Assembly (NCBI GenBank): GCA_009760855.2
Contig: WPIO01000163.1
Location: 62,001-126,000, forward strand
Direction: 5' to 3'
Length of the DNA: 64,000 nt
Source: Cristatella mucedo
Taxonomy: Eukaryota > Bryozoa > Phylactolaemata > Cristatellidae
Part shown: positions 48,306 through 59,191 of the stretch, one piece after another
Position numbering within the stretch: position 1 is the first letter of the stretch
Layout: each line of letters starts with the position of its first letter
The notes under the pieces: generated by a model
Seen by the model: only the letters and a program-made list of their open reading frames with translations
Told to the model about the DNA's origin: nothing
The model's database searches: none
Program-made: the position numbers and the translations under genes

Positions 48306-49960
48306 CAATCTCTTGCACACTTTTTTTTCTTTCGCCGTCTTTCTCGTGCACCTAGATTCCTGCAACTTCTGCTCTTCAGACCCGAAGCATTGAGTGATCT
48401 CGATTGAATACAAATGATGCCCCACTCAGCAGCTCGCCTGGTCCTTCGTCAGTGAAGTCGATGCCAAATCACAAAACGTCTAGCTAAGCTTTGCTGGCTC
48501 CCTATTAGGCATCGGAGTGACTTCCTCGTTCCTCTATTTCCCCTAGAGGTCGCTTTGCTCGCTACAGCCGCCTACCGATCCGAACCCTGCTGCTGATGCT
48601 GCTGCTTCAGTGTGGCCCTCTCATCCACTGCTCCTCGGCCTCCAGTCGTCCCGCCCTTCCTCGCACTAAACGGAAATATTTGGCGATCGGGCCTTCCAAT
48701 CGGTCGCATCAAAGGTCTGAAATTTGCTTCGGGCTTCTGTCACTAGCTGCAAAGTGTTTGAATCATCCAAGTATCAGCTAGAAAAGCATATGTGTACCGC
48801 TCTGCTGTATCTGAGCTCATAGCATGCTTCTACTTTTTGTTCCTGTGTTTTTTGCGTACCTTTAAAGGAATGAGAGATTGGTAATCACAAGAGGGACTAA
48901 AATCTGGTGGCCTTGAGTATTTTTGATTGGCTTTTGCAAACACTGGCCTAAGCACGATGCTCATCTGCTTTAGCATGATTATCTAAGCATGATATCTTGC
49001 GTTCGTCATTAGTCCTTGGTTAAACCTTCTATTGCGGCGAGTGGATGAAGACGCCGGGATGAGATTTGTTCCTCTCGAGGCGCTACACAGCCAACCTGTT
49101 ATTATTATAATTCGCAAAGCTCTTTAACGTTATGTGGCACCCAGTGGAATCTTCGTGTGCTTTGCTTATCAGTGAATTACTGAGTGCACGTCGCTAGCTG
49201 GGGGTACTAATAGCCAAGAGCCGAGAATGTCTTTAGCAATGTCGGGTGCTTTTACATGCTCGCCAAGCCAGGACATCTCCATCGTAACCTTGATTTGTCA
49301 TGATCTATTAGTTATTTCACCACTATGCTATAAAATTCATCGATACCGTAATTGCCAATTAGACTTGCGCTCTTTTCGAAGTTCTTGATAAACTGTGTTT
49401 TCCGTTGCGAAAATCTTAAGCCAGAGAACTACTAAGGACTGAAAAAAGTAACATAATCAAACAAACCACCTTTTAGTGCTCACACTGATTCCGACCTTTA
49501 TTTCAACCCATCGTACCATCCTCAGACGCTTTTATTGCTTCCCCACTGAAAACCTTTACTTGAAGTGACTAGTCTTGCTTATGTTAATTGTAGTGGAAGA
49601 GCAAAGTACTACACCCCTGTGTAGCTGGCCCCGTGCAACATCAAATGTATTTTTATTAATGAAAAATGACTAGATAAACTAAGCAAAACATGCTATCGTG
49701 GCTGCCCGACAGCGACATCTCAAACAGAGGCAAACAAGGCGCGAAACGGTGCGTCAAGATGGCAAAAATTCAAGCGAAAGCGCGTAGCGAGAACTACCTT
49801 TTTGATAGTCATAGTCATTCGTGGACTTGCCAAGATCATGCGACTTTGCATGTTGTCTGGGACTGATTTGTGGCAGTTGTATCCACGCCATCAGTGCCAA
49901 TATTACGAACGCGGAGAACAGGCAGACCACAAGCAAGAGACGGTGTAAATTGAAAATCAT
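37586..49960 (-). CDS. C1GALT1: Gene B: C1GALT1-like core 1 beta-1,3-galactosyltransferase (5 coding exons)
   Basis: Spliced CDS on the minus strand: 49960-49798, 45612-45403, 44647-44417, 41361-41105, 37741-37586; 1017 nt, 338 aa. Same predicted reaction as gene A: galactose from UDP-Gal onto O-linked GalNAc in the Golgi. A short basic tail precedes a membrane span at about residues 8-26 (LLLVVCLFSAFVILALMAW). Then come LCWVMTSP at 81-88, an NRT sequon at 99-101, WFMKADDDTYVV at 156-167 with the DxD at 161-163, EDVELGRC at 233-240 and VSFHYIKPEEM near 300. Intron phases match gene A exactly. ATG 49960 is preferred over an upstream in-frame ATG at 50161 because it gives the short cytoplasmic tail typical of the family. 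No in-frame stop or lost catalytic motif is seen, so it looks intact. Confidence 0.92.
37842..39225. other. Gene B intron 4, unfeatured part
   Basis: No mobile-element protein or RNA recognised. Confidence 0.5.
39228..39690 (-). mobile_element. Degenerate LINE RT fragment
   Basis: The minus strand reads LLDLSADFDTIDQDTRLEW near 39520 and SYHLHADYAQVCL near 39280, degraded versions of the LLDLSAAFDTIDHK and YHFYADDTQLYL motifs. The catalytic aspartate pair is altered. Intronic, same strand as gene B. Confidence 0.75.
40012..40165 (+). repeat. (GT)n microsatellite
   Basis: Several long TG runs with short breaks, continuing loosely to about 40250. Confidence 0.95.
40442..40615 (+). mobile_element. 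SINE-1 copy
   Basis: GAGCCGTGATGGCACTCTAGG, B box GGGTTCGAATCATG, AAGCAGTGGTTGTATCCG, AGGCTCTTCTGTCGC and GCTGTTAAATCAGCTAG. Intronic. Confidence 0.85.
41105..41361 (-). CDS. C1GALT1: Gene B exon 4
   Basis: 257 nt, as in gene A. Encodes AGYVLSREALRRFG, VCGIATIDEDVELGRCM and RFHAYHPNVHIGG. The donor AAGCAG|GTAAGA is phase 0. Confidence 0.94.
41362..42000. other. Gene B intron 3, proximal part
   Basis: Starts with the exon 4 acceptor region. Nothing else recognised. Confidence 0.5.
42400..43150 (+). mobile_element. LINE-A-like RT fragment, antisense in gene B
   Basis: Broken frames show FEKLVTRQLAKKATL, LLDRLRAAFNTIDHRVLLE, LQWFRSYHRGRL, LSFHFYSDEKLYLCFDPS and DIRT/AVDFLKCD-like segments. 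The YADD box has decayed to YSDE. Upstream sequence from about 42090 may be its linker, but I am less sure of that. Confidence 0.78.
43155..43320 (-). mobile_element. SINE-1 copy
   Basis: The minus strand has GGTGGGTTCGAATCCTGCAG, GCAAGCGGTGGTGGTAGCCG, AGGCTCTCCTGGCGC and GAGGCTGTTAATACAGC. Confidence 0.83.
43735..44035 (+). mobile_element. LINE-A 3' end
   Basis: AAAACACACCTATTTAGGAC and the GGGTCCCTGTGATTCGTC region match the end of LINE-A. The UTR has CATGCTGACCCTGTGCATG, then GTAAAGCGCCTAGAGAGAGAG...CTCTGAGGGCAATTTATG and ATT/ACT triplets. Confidence 0.85.
44040..44380. other. Intronic sequence, nothing recognised
   Basis: Distal part of gene B intron 3 next to the exon 3 donor. Confidence 0.5.
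44417..44647 (-). CDS. C1GALT1: Gene B exon 3 (DxD catalytic exon)
   Basis: The acceptor ATTTTTGGTAG gives KVTGKEGRDNL, which aligns with gene A better than the next AG nine bases downstream (44638); both keep frame. It encodes WFMKADDDTYVVVENL and GYHSGG. Donor GGAG|GTACGT. Confidence 0.92.
45140..45262 (-). mobile_element. SINE-1 copy, 5' part lost
   Basis: The minus strand keeps GGGCGATCCTTTATCGCC, AGGCTCTTCTACCAC and GAGGCCGTTAAATCAGCTAA. Lies in gene B intron 2. Confidence 0.72.
45403..45612 (-). CDS. C1GALT1: Gene B exon 2
   Basis: Strong acceptor TTTGTTTTTCAG, donor GTAAGG. Encodes LEIQQQTHSE, VKVLCWVMTSP, VNRTWLKRC and LFMSSEAYDGD. 210 nt. Confidence 0.93.
45895..46215 (+). mobile_element. 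LINE-A RT fragment
   Basis: The plus strand reads SLADIFAKRTVVFHF, LYFEPSQPSSFSGSLNS, DIRSSMVANVLRLKDDETNFLV and further decayed sequence. It matches the segment around the YADD box of LINE-A. Lies in gene B intron 1. Confidence 0.8.
46220..48030. other. Gene B intron 1, unfeatured part
   Basis: No domain, RNA or structured repeat recognised. Confidence 0.5.
48040..48302 (+). repeat. (CT)n microsatellite tracts
   Basis: CT runs at about 48040-48094 and 48262-48302 separated by CT-rich sequence. Frames across both strands are repeat artefacts. Confidence 0.93.
48430..49110 (+). mobile_element. LINE-C-like C-terminal fragment and tail
   Basis: RLAKLCWLPIRHRSDF corresponds to the LxELHWLPIRQRI motif, and LPRTKRKYLAIGP to PRTKLKFFGD. 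A decayed tail with GAGATTTGTTCCTCTCGAGGCGC and ATTATTAT lies near 49070-49110. Confidence 0.62.
49111..49750. other. Gene B intron 1, near exon 1
   Basis: Nothing recognised. Confidence 0.5.
49798..49960 (-). CDS. C1GALT1: Gene B exon 1 (start, membrane anchor)
   Basis: Encodes MIFNLHRLLLVV and the membrane span, then the stem ending NDYDYQK plus one nucleotide. The donor AAAAG|GTAGTT is phase 1 and joins AC of exon 2 to make Asp55. Confidence 0.85.
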
Positions 49961-50491
49961 CCTTATCTCACATGGTCGCGACGTTGCCTCGTGATGTCTC
50001 TGCGTCTCGCTGTTGTAACCAGCTGGGCTGAAATCAGGCGTAATAAAAACGATTTCGGACTTGCATCGCATTTTTATGTTGTGTGTGCTTGTATCGAGTA
50101 AGTTGCTATGGCTCGTGGTTTTTTTATGCAGCCTACCAGCATGGGAATAAATAACGCTCACAAAAATACGCCACTCGGCGGTGGCTCGGCGGCCACCGGC
50201 CTGGAGCGTGCCTGTGACTGATTTCCGAGTCAGTGACTCGTTTTACACAAAAAAGATAAGCAACTGTTTTGGCTTGCAAATCTCCGATGGAAAAAATAGG
50301 TGGCACCGACCGTTTACTCGAAATTATGAAATGCAAACTTTTTGAAAAATTAGAGGAGTGGTATAAAGTATTTGCGATAAAATGAAATTTGACAGGAAAT
50401 TGATAGAGCCTGTGTCCAGAATAGCTTTGCTTGCGTCAGCGAAGCGTATGTCCACTGCGAATCCTGTAGAGTATTCTGTATTTATCTATTA

Positions 50492-50500
50492 TGTATATAT

Positions 50501-50576
<76 letters not shown>

Positions 50577-50636
50577 ATATATGTATATGTACATATATAT
50601 ATATATATATATATGTGTGTGTATATATATGTATAA
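50492..50636 (+). repeat. (AT)n with GT and GTA interruptions
   Basis: Long TA runs about 530 bp 5' of the gene B start codon. Confidence 0.94.
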
Positions 50637-50639
50637 TAG

Positions 50640-52070
50640 AATATATCAGTGTACTCCTCTAGAATCTGCAGAACCGCGTTAAAATCCTACTAAAATGGCT
50701 TTAGTTATCACCAGTTATGTGTTACTGCATCCTCGAGGTATTCGTATTAGATTATCGATATTTCGATATATCGAGATTAGATTATCGTATTAGATTACCG
50801 AGGTATTCGGTGTTTGCATTCAACGCAAGACTGAAACCTCAAGAGCCCTCAAAATAAGATTTCAACAGAGGCCTACAGTGGCCATAAGCGGCCCATTTCG
50901 CAGCAAGCAAGACGATGCCGTGTAAAAATTATGCTACGAATCGTTTGCTCGCAAGTTGACTCGCAGTTTATCCGAACTAGCGCTTTACTTTCAATGAGTC
51001 GTCAGAAGATGGCCACAGTACGAATGCACGAACTCAAAATGGCGGTCGCAAGATGCATACATGCCTGGCCACATGGTGACGTGCGTGCACGTCTCGGCAG
51101 AAGCATTCATCGCCTAAATAGAAGCTCTGAAGAATAGTTTCTGAGGCCAGCGCGCACTGGCGGCGCGGTATCGCGGTACCTATACGCCGCGGGCCGGGAG
51201 CGGCGGCCGCTATTCGCCATCTCAGCAGCAGCAGCAGCACGGAGAGCTTAGCAACGGCGTCTTCCGGCTCCTCGTTCGCAGCTTCTCATTCACTGACTCA
51301 CGCTTCTAGTTTGGGACAGAATCGGTACCCTCGCACTAAGTTTCGCTTGCAGCGGTTATCATAACCGCCGAGTGGTAGCTAAGCCTCAATCACTACACAG
51401 CCAGCGTGCACATCCATGTCACGTTCAGGCCACCGCCGCAGCTGCAGAGGACGAAGCGACGAAGCTGAGAGCAGACGTCGGTTGAACGCTTGCGAGCGCT
51501 CGCCCGACGTCTTGGTAACTTTGCGGGGGATGAGGGTGCGGAGGAGGAGGAAGTACGTACGCTGCTTTTATATAACTCGAGCGAACCTGGATGCGCTTCA
51601 AGAGCGCAAGCGTAGTAAACTGTGACTTGTCCCCTTACGCTCGGACCAACGGACTCGCTGCTCAACAATCGAATGACGTGTAATGGGAGTGGCGCCGGAC
51701 CGCCTATGACTCAAGCGCAGATGTCAAGTCCGGTTGCACTCTCTCCAGACGGCTTTCGACATCTTACCGTTGTAAATGCTGTGCTAGTCGACGGGGTCAA
51801 GTGCGCTAAGCGTGAGAAATGATTGGCTCAAAGGAATAACTACAGCGATAGGCAGGGGCCAGACAGGGATTGGAGGGATAGGCACCCGATGGCGTGAAGC
51901 GTGAAGACGCTCAAGGCGACCGTTAGTTGTATAGGGACCTGGCTGCGAGAGTTTCATTCGGGCGGACGAGAGCTAAATGGATGTAGTGGTAGTAAAACTC
52001 CTGCACTTGCGCAGATCTACAAGTAACATGATGTCGAATTTTAAGAAGCTCTAGCCAGCCATTTGTTGGA
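50640..52070. other. Upstream intergenic sequence, nothing recognised
   Basis: Mixed sequence with a small GC-rich part near 51150-51240. It could hold the gene B promoter, but no specific element is supported. Confidence 0.45.
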
Positions 52071-52071
52071 A

Positions 52072-52398
52072 CAAATGACGTATAACAGAGCATCACAGCG
52101 AGCTGGGCTGCTGTGCCTTCGCCATCATTAATTATGGCCACTGACGGCAGCATTTTGCTGCCGCATTTGATAAAACCATTCCGTCTGCGCATCGGCAACT
52201 CTTCGTTCGGACTTTCCCGTTTTCATTTTCGGCCCAGATTCCCTTCGATTTGCACTGCACGGCGAATCTCTTTTTCTGCCTTCTTTATTTAGGAGCGGTC
52301 AAATGGCGGTCGCGCGCTCGCGCGCCTTCGCGTGGTGGTCCGGTCGCAGTCGGCGGGCCATTCGCAGACGGCACTCCTCCTGGGGCGGGGCGGGGCAG
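52072..52398. repeat. Duplicated segment, copy of 59201-59527
   Basis: Shares AACAAATGACGTATA, CAGCGAGCTGGGCTGCTG, CACTGACGGCAGCATTTTGC and the GC-rich end with 59201-59527. Its GC-rich end also matches 23090-23205. Confidence 0.88.
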
Positions 52399-52402
52399 TA
52401 GA

Positions 52403-52615
52403 GCGAGATGTTGAAACTACGGGGACGAACAGCTAATTGTACCTTGGTCTTCGCTGTTTCGTTCCAGCTTCTCAGTTAGCCGCTCGTATCTTGTTGTGCC
52501 GTAGCGGTTCGACTACGGAGTCGGGACCATCGCGAGCGAATGCAGGCATACGGAAGCATTGTTATTCCCGGGCTTCAGGAGTTGCAATAATTCATTTATA
52601 TTCACGGAGTTAACT
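52403..52615. repeat. Segment Q' (copy 2)
   Basis: Copy of 26470-26685, ending in GGAGTTAACT. Confidence 0.88.
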
Positions 52616-53633
52616 CCACCTGACCGGTGCGGCGCTTAATTGCTACAGACCGGCCCACGATACACTGTCGCTTTTGGCGCCCAGTTGTAGCGACATGTGT
52701 TTTGACAGCGCGACAGAGCTGCATTGCAGGGTGGAGCACAGGGCGACTTGGCGCTTGCGCGGCTACACCTCGGCAGAAGTGACAGACTGCTGGTGCGGAA
52801 GACAAGTCACAAGCCAAACAGCATGCCTCGTTCGCAGCATGTCCAAGGTGCCTTGAATGGGATTTAGTTTGCCTTGGGCGTTTCACAAATAAGTGTCTTG
52901 CTCCTATTGATAAACGCTATCAAGGTAGCTTCCGGAGACAGACATTTTGCCGACAGATGGGCTTCGCCAGTGGAGACCTCGTCGTCACAGGATACGTTGC
53001 TACCGCAGGCCTCCTCGTGGAGGAGATGTCGTCCGAATTAGAGGAACCGTCCTCCGAGTAGGCAGTTAGATGTTAGAGGCTAGAGGTTACAGCTAGAGGA
53101 GGTCACTAAGAGGCCCTTGGAACTAGCGTATTGAGGTAAGTGCCACTTCTCCTTTGAAGCGACCGGATCGCCCTTTCCCTCTGCCTCCTCTGCCTACTTT
53201 GGCAGCCCATTGCAGCATTCCTGCTGACGCCGCTGTCAGCTTCCGGGACGGACTCTTGCGGTTTCGTCTGCGCTGGCCGCGGTCCTCATCCCGAGGCGAC
53301 CGCAAGTCAGCTAGGCACCACGCCCTCTCGTGCCTCAAAGGCTCGCGCTCACAAATCTGGACCGGATGCGTCTCGACCGAACCGATCGTCGAGGTGGCAG
53401 AGCGTTCGCACTCTGCTGCAACCGCGTCCAGTGCGACTGCTGCGAGCATCCGGCTCCGGCAATGGCCTCGTCTCAGCAGAAGCTGAGCTTTCGTCCGCTC
53501 TGCTGTCGGACATTGTTGAGCTCCGCAAGCAGCCGGAAGTCATAGGACGAAGCGCTCGGTAAGAGTTCCGGAAATCGATAGCAAGTGCGGTCGTTCGGCT
53601 ACAGTTGAGAATGAGGAAAAGCTAAGAACGTAA

Positions 53634-53697
53634 GCGCCTAGAAAGAGATTAAGTTCCCTGAGGGCGCTTTATCAAGTGCAATATTATTATTATTATT
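53634..53697 (+). mobile_element. Solo hairpin tail with (ATT)n
   Basis: AAGCGCCTAGAAAGAGATT...TCCCTGAGGGCGCTTTATC then ATT triplets. Begins at the foot of the hairpin with no further LINE sequence 5' of it. Confidence 0.83.
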
Positions 53698-53864
53698 AAC
53701 GTAAGTGGCCAAATCCTTTAAGAAACAAATTTGACAAACATTCACTAACGGAGCTGCAGCAAGAGGAAACGTGGCCACTGCTTCAGCGAGCACTCTCGCT
53801 GCAGCTCGCTGTATTATTACTAGCCTTACTGAACAATGGGCTCTAAGACCAATAATCATTTGAT

Positions 53865-53957
53865 TGTGCTTCCTTTGCAACAAGTGTAAAGTGCCTAGAA
53901 AGGGATTAGAATCTCTGGATGCGCTATCACAAATTTGTTATTGTCGTTATTATTATT
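53865..53957 (+). mobile_element. Hairpin tail, diverged
   Basis: CTTCCTTTGCAACAAGTG then GTGCCTAGAAAGGGATT...TCTCTGGATGCGC and ATT triplets. It carries slightly more LINE-A UTR than the solo tails. Confidence 0.78.
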
Positions 53958-54344
53958 AAGAGAGCGAAGAATGTCGGTCGCCATGTTCATGCAAATGTCA
54001 GGCGAGTACCGGCCGATGGATCTTAGTCTAGCGGTTAGGGGGACGTGCATCAAAATTTAGATTGCATACTTCTTGAGTCCTGCAGCAGACTACTTTATAT
54101 AATCTATATGCTGACGCATGATTCAGTGCCCTCAAGACTGCATGCCTAAGCTTGCTGATTCCTCAGTTGACCTAACACAAGTTCTTAGCCTCAGTTTATC
54201 CGGCATTGTCCAAGGCAGCTGCACTGAAGGTATTGTTCTGACACTTCAACACTGAGCCAGGACGCATGCAACTAGTCACTTTTCTGTCGTTCTCTCAAAG
54301 GCAACCGACTTTGCTTGACCAGCTAATTCGCCAAATAAAATAAC

Positions 54345-57300
54345 TAACTAAGCAAATAAGGTCGGCATTAGTGGCTGCAAACGGATGGGGCTCTCAGTGC
54401 TAATGCAATGTTTATAGTGATCTCCTCTGAGTACGTCGCTCTTTTAGACTATCTGGAATTATATGGATTAATTAAGTGGATTAATCTAACAATCGATGGC
54501 GTTGACAGAAATGAGCAACAGGCCAACAAGCACCCCTGGGCAAGTGCACTCGATAATCTCACCCGGGCACCCTTGGTTTATCAATTCATTCGTTGAGCTC
54601 CGACGCACGCGCGACACCTAAGAGCACGCTGTCAGCGGTCCGCGGTCTCCGGTGTGACGTGGAAACTGAAACTGAGGACGGCTCTCGACGAGCCGGCTAC
54701 CCTAAAGGTATTCGCAGCCGAAGCACGCATTGCTATTTGCTAGAAAAGAAAAAAAGAACTTCGAAACAAACGACGTATAAAGTGCAGGCCTGTAAACAAT
54801 TCTTCACGGAAATCTGGGTTGGCCACCGATCTAGCCAGGTACGATGACGGCATCGACAAGTACACCGGCGAGCTTTAAAATAAGAGCGCATCTGTTTTCG
54901 CTCGCCAATTACAGTCTTGTGAATGGAAGGTTAAACTTGCAAGACGATTGGTAAGACTGAGCCACGTCAATCTCGGATTATTAACGGCGTGGCTGATGAG
55001 CTTTCAGCCTACTTTTTGTTAAAGCATTCGCGAAACAGTAAGGTCCACTCCTTCTGCTCCGAGCTTTGAATCATAACGCGAGATTAGTTTTTAGAAATTT
55101 TTGAAGCTATCTGTACATGAGGTGGGTACCATAAGTAAGGAGATTGTAAAATATACTACATATTATATAATATATATATATATATATTATAATATAAATT
55201 ACATATTATAGTAATAATTTTGCATTTCGTCCGCAGAGAACTTAATCTCTTTTTGGCACATTACATCTGCTGTAAAGGAAGCATGATCAAACGTTTAGTG
55301 GTGACCACAATAACGCCAACAAGCGAAACATGATTAGGGTGACATGCACAATATTAACGTGAAAATTTGGTTAGCGTTAGCATGCGCGGCGTCAGCACTC
55401 AAAAGCACTTACAAGACAAATCACAAGGATCCACTAAAGGCTATCCAAAACAGGTGCGTTTTTAGCTTCTTTTAAAAATGTCGTCAAGTCGGGGCATGTC
55501 GTGACGTCAGTCGGAAGTGAGTTCCGAGCTTTAGGTGCAGACGAAGTTAATGCAGGGTCTCCAAAGGATTTGAGGTCTTCCGAGGTGTAACTAAGCGACT
55601 TTATTCGGAAAAGCGGGAGCACGATGCCGGGTCAAGGTCGGGGAATAGATCCGATTGGTAGGTTGGAGCCAAAAAATAAAGGGACCTAAAAGTCAATGAC
55701 CAAACCTTGAAGCCGATACGCTTCTTGACTGGTCGCCAGTGCAGGTCGGTTAGAGAAGTGGCGTGATGAGGCAACTGCGACGCTCACGATAGACTAGCGT
55801 AGCTGCAGAGTGCCGCTTTGCACCAACTTTAAGCGCCCGATTGAATAGGCCTGTAGACCAGCAAGCAGTGACTTGCAGAAGTTGAGACGGGATAGTACGA
55901 ATCCGTGCACCAATGCGGATTTTGTATACCCGCCTAAACCAGCCCGAGTTTTAGCAATGTTATGTAACTGAAAGTAAGCAGACTTTACTGCAGAGCCGAC
56001 ATGGTCGTCTAGTGCAAAGTCACATCGGCGACAGAAGCTTTAGCTCTGCAGGTCCTAGACTGTGGAACTCGCTTCCCTGATTCTTACGCAACGGCAACTA
56101 CTCTCCTGCTGCCGATTGTGGCACATCCTGTGCAGCGGTCCTGAGCTGCTACATCCATGCTACTCACTACCTCAAAAGCTCTGCTGACTCTGCTATGCTT
56201 CCCACTTTCTCCTTGTTGCGTGAGTTGTCTTTTGGCGTCTAAATGCGTACCGAAAGCCTCTTAGGCTGTGATCGCGCTATACAAAACTCTCCTGCGTAAC
56301 AAACACATTGTCTTTTTGGCTTTATAGAGTTACAGACGGAGATTCATGACATTACAGAACTTTGGAACAGGACACCTAGATTTTGTGCAGATGCAAAGGA
56401 GATGCGCTGGCATTTTGAGCGTTAAGCTTTTGATTTCTCTCTCGAACTCGGTTTGCCCATGACTAGACTAGAACATACGACGTATAAAGTGCAGGCTTGT
56501 AGGCCATTCTTCTCGGAAATCTAGGTCGGCCGCCGATCTAGCCAGGTACGATGACGGCATCGACGAGTACACCGGCGAGCTTTAAAATAAAAGCTCATCT
56601 CTTTTCGCTCGCCAATTTCTGTGAACTCTTGTGAATCGGAGGTTAAACTTGCAAGACGCTTGGTAAGGCTGGGCCATCTCAATCCCGGAATATTAACGGC
56701 GTGCATGGTGAGCTTTCGGTCTACTTTTTGTTAAAACAATCCTAACGCATTCACGCCTCAGTAACGCCTACTCCTCCTACTCCAAGTTTTCAATCTTATT
56801 GCGCGATTTTTTTTAGAAATTTTTTAAGCTATCTGTACATGAGGTGGGTACCTTAAGAAAAGAGATTGTAATCTATATTACGTAATATATATTATAGTAA
56901 TAATTTCGCATTTCGCCGACAGAGAACTGGATCTCTTTCTAGGCACATTACATCTGCTCTAAAGTAAGCTTAATCAAAAGTTTAGTGGTGACGTACACAA
57001 CGCTAACAAGCGAAACATGATTAGGGTGACATGCACAATATTAACGTGAAAATGCTGTGAGCGGCAGCATACCCAGCGTCAGTACGCAAAAGAAAAATCA
57101 CGCACAAGAAAAATCACAAAAATCCACTGAAGGCTATCAAGCACATAGTCTTTTTAACTTTTTAGAGTTACAGATGGAGATTCATGACATTACAGAACTT
57201 TGGAACAGGACACCTAGATTTTGTTCAGATGCAAAGGAGATGCGCTGGCAGAGCATTTTGAGCGTTAAGCTTTCGATTTCTCTCTCGAACTCGGTTTGCC

Positions 57301-59191
57301 CATGACTAGACTAAAAGGGTCCGACATCAAAGGTACAGCAGCCACTTACGCTTGAGCTTCTTTTCAGACCGCTTATGTCCGATCTACACTGACTCCCCAC
57401 CATCATGCATCCGATCAATGTCAAGGTCATTTATTTACCTAGCAGGTCGCTTAACTCGCACGTACCTACCTATTCGACCTCTCTGCTCCTCAGAAGTCTC
57501 GCACTCTCGCACCACTCGCTCCTCAGCATTCATTCATCTCGCCATCCCTCGCACTAAATTGAAATTCTTTGGTGATTGAGCGTTCAGCTCATTTGCACCC
57601 ACAATCTGGAACAGGACACTACCTACGGTCGTCACCCGAAATGACCTAACATCATTCGTAGCGCCGAGCGCTCGGTGGCGGAAGCGTACGCACCTCTTAC
57701 CAAGCGGCTTAGCCAACTGCCGACCGCCTGTTCGATAGACGATAGTTCGATAGTTCGAGTGGCGCAACGAGGCCTTGGCCTCGACCCTCGGCGACAGCGT
57801 GTCTGGCTCAGAGCTGCTAACCATTAACTATAATAATAATAATATTGCACTTGATAAAGCGCCCTCAGAGAACTTAATCTCTCTCTAGGCGCTTTACATT
57901 TGCTGCAAAGTTATATGCAATAGAATAGTAAGTAAAATCATGCTTGAAAAACAAACAAAATGAATAATATGGTTAGGGGTGACATGCACAGGGTCAGCAT
58001 GCAAATGTGGTTACTGGCAGCATGCACAGTGTCAGCACGCATAAGCACATCAAGGACGAATCACAGGGACCCACTAAATGCTGTCCCAAATAGGTGTGTT
58101 TTTAAGTTTCTTTTAAATGTGGTCAGGTCAGAGGATGTTCTGACGCGGGTCGCGAGGCAGTTCCAGGCTTTGGGAGCATACGAGCTAAATGCACGGTCTC
58201 CAAAGGATTTAAGGTTTGTACGATGTATTTCCAGACTGTTGGATTCCGAAAACCGAGTGGTACGATGCTTGGCCTGATGGGGTAGTATATCTGAAAGGTA
58301 GTCTGGAGCCATAGAATGAAGAGACGTAAAAGTGAGCGACAAAACCTTGAAGTCAATCCGTTGCCTCACTGGTAGCCAGTGCAGGTCGACGAGAAGTGGA
58401 GTAATGTGGCAACTGCGACGCTCACGACAGACAAGCCTAGCTGCAGAGTTTTGCACCAGCTGCAATCGCCTGATCGCACATGCTGGTAGGCCTGTAAGCA
58501 GTGAGTTGCAGAAGTCGAGACGGGATGTCACGAATGCATGGACCAACTTGGACGTGGTATCCTTATCTAAACAAGCCCGAATTTTAGCAATGTTATGAAG
58601 CTGAAAATAGGCAGATTTGACTGTGGAGCTGATGTCGTCGTCTAACGAGAGGTCGCTTTGGAATATGACACCTAGATTTCGAGCTGATTCAACTGGGGAT
58701 ATGCTGGCAGAGCCAATTTTGAAAGTCAGCCTTTCCAATTTCTGAATCACATTGGGTCTGCCCATAACTAGTAAGTTAGTTTTATCATCGTTTAGTTTTA
58801 GAAAATTCGCTGCCATCCATGTGTGGATGTCATCAATGCATGCAGCAAGTGAGTTGAGAGAATTTGAGGTGCTCGAAGGCTGGGATGGATCAAAGCAAAG
58901 GTACAACTGAGTGTCATCCGCATAGAAGTGAAAGCTTAGATTGTGCTTGGCAATCACATCAGTAAGAGGGAGAGTATAAACGGTGAAAAGAACCGGACCT
59001 AGCACAGAGCCCTGAGGTACTCCATATTTTAGAGGTACTTCAGATGATCTTTGTCCATTCACGTCAATACTCTGGAGTCTCCCACTGAGATAGGACCTGA
59101 ACCACTGCAGAGCAGTGCCAGTGATGCCCAGACGAGATGAGAGGCGCTCTAGAAGTACTTTGTGATCGATGGTATCAAAAGCTGCCGAAAG
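54345..59191. repeat. Duplicated block R' (copy 2), 4.85 kb
   Basis: Direct copy of 26681-31540. Contents in order: LINE-A 3' fragment (55220-56029, minus), LINE-B 3' end (56030-56345, plus), LINE-A piece (56345-56470), LINE-C end (57340-57660, plus), LINE-A RT (57829-59191, minus). It ends abruptly within the LINE-A RT at the SAAFDTIDHK codons. Confidence 0.93.
57829..59191 (-). mobile_element. LINE-A copy with uninterrupted RT frame
   Basis: From the break at 59191 the frame runs open to 58061: SAAFDTIDHKVLLE, GVPQGSVLGPVLFT, FHFYADDTQLYLCFDPSQP, AANFLKLNDDKTNLLVMG, LDFCNSLLTGLPACAI, DLHWLPVRQRIDFK, FGDRAFSSYAPKAWN and a C terminus HLFGTAFSGSL. Catalytic YADD and GVPQGSVLGP are intact. The UTR to 57829 ends in the hairpin and AAT triplets. 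The N-terminal RT part, endonuclease and ORF1 are missing, so it cannot be autonomous. Confidence 0.93.

Larger units (their letters stand above)
52616..54344. mobile_element. 1.73-kb insertion between Q' and R'
   Basis: Absent at the matching point in the left copy (26681-26685), where Q passes directly into R. TAACT occurs at both ends (52611-52615 and 54345-54349), suggesting a 5-bp target duplication. Inside I see two hairpin tails but no recognisable transposase or RT. Either a non-autonomous element with later insertions or a deletion in the left copy would explain it. Confidence 0.55.
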
